From Devosia sp. (lineage in GTDB: Bacteria; Pseudomonadota; Alphaproteobacteria; Rhizobiales; Devosiaceae), in NCBI RefSeq assembly GCF_028290435.1, contig NZ_JAQGJV010000036.1, positions 1 through 64,000 of the forward strand: a stretch of DNA of 64,000 bases. The letters are read 5' to 3'. The notes under the pieces are model-generated. The model was given only the letters and a program-made list of their open reading frames with translations, was not told where the DNA came from and did no database searches. Both the position numbers and the translations under genes were made by a program. This document shows positions 63,798 to 64,000 of the stretch, piece after piece (within the stretch, counting starts at the first letter, position 1; each line of letters begins with the position of its first letter).

Positions 63798-64000
63798 ATG
63801 CAGGTTACCGAAACCCTCAACGAGGGCCTGAAGCGTAAATTGAGCGTCACCATTCCCGCCAAGGATCTGGTGACCCGGCTCGATGCCAAGCTCGTCGAGC
63901 TCAAGGGCCAGGCGTCCATCAAGGGCTTCCGCCCGGGCAAAGTGCCGACCGCGCACCTCAAGAAGGTCTATGGCCGCTCCGCCATGAGCGAAGTGATGCA
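63798..64000 (+). CDS. tig: Trigger factor, N-terminal part (partial)
   Basis: The frame starts at ATG 63798 with [20 protein letters not shown], continuing [20 protein letters not shown] and [20 protein letters not shown], and is still open at the window end. GFRxGKxP is the ribosome-binding signature of trigger factor, a cytoplasmic chaperone and prolyl isomerase acting on nascent chains at the ribosomal tunnel exit. The tRNA-Leu gene lies 46 bases upstream. The remaining two thirds of the gene are outside the window. Confidence 0.97.
   Translation, partial: MQVTETLNEGLKRKLSVTIPAKDLVTRLDAKLVELKGQASIKGFRPGKVPTAHLKKVYGRSAMSEVM

Overview
The window is GC-rich chromosomal DNA of an alphaproteobacterium of the order Hyphomicrobiales (Rhizobiales), most likely Devosia or a close relative. 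The evidence is a MucR-type regulator, an NDUFA12-like complex I accessory protein, a DUF2155 protein, a class II (B12) ribonucleotide reductase, a suf operon of the rhizobial sufS2-B-C-D-S1-T-A type with an Irr-like box, and a trigger factor preceded by tRNA-Leu. The genus is inferred from gene content and order only.

Region 1 (about 0.2-12.6 kb) is an accessory island between the tail of mucR and nrdJ. It holds a divergent pair (a predicted restriction-endonuclease/STAND-type ATPase and a TIR-domain protein) and an intact four-gene module on the minus strand: C5 DNA methyltransferase, an unrecognised 285-residue protein X, a GIY-YIG nuclease and a Vsr nickase. A second, decaying copy of that module lies at 5.46-6.72 kb. 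It keeps only an open GIY-YIG gene, a frameshifted full-length vsr and the last codons of protein X. Between the two copies sits a two-gene operon encoding a DGQHR-like protein and a protein with a HEPN-like RX4H motif. IS21-like terminal repeats at about 0.8-0.9 kb suggest past transposition.

Region 2 (13-43 kb) is core genome: nrdJ, a complex I accessory gene, DUF2155, aat, a dsbA/aroQ/accB/accC gene string, an aminotransferase, a VOC protein with a YafY/WYL regulator, rne, an amidase, PBP1A with a degenerate peptide-deformylase homologue, a cytochrome c, prfB with its programmed +1 frameshift, a GNAT enzyme, an M23 peptidase, bcp, a giant AsmA-like protein, tyrS and an alpha/beta hydrolase.

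Region 3 (42.8-50.4 kb) is the suf Fe-S assembly operon. It has a good sigma-70 promoter with an Irr-type palindrome just downstream, and a cupin gene unusually inserted between sufB and sufC.

Region 4 (50.4-64 kb) carries aroA (EPSP synthase), a diguanylate cyclase, a DEAD-box helicase, parE, a pair of paralogous small secreted proteins, an ABC-F ATPase, a tandem-PilZ protein, glnA and glnB with a sigma-54-type promoter, a SnoaL-like protein, tRNA-Leu(UAG) and the start of tig. No rRNA, CRISPR array, integrase or intact insertion sequence was seen.
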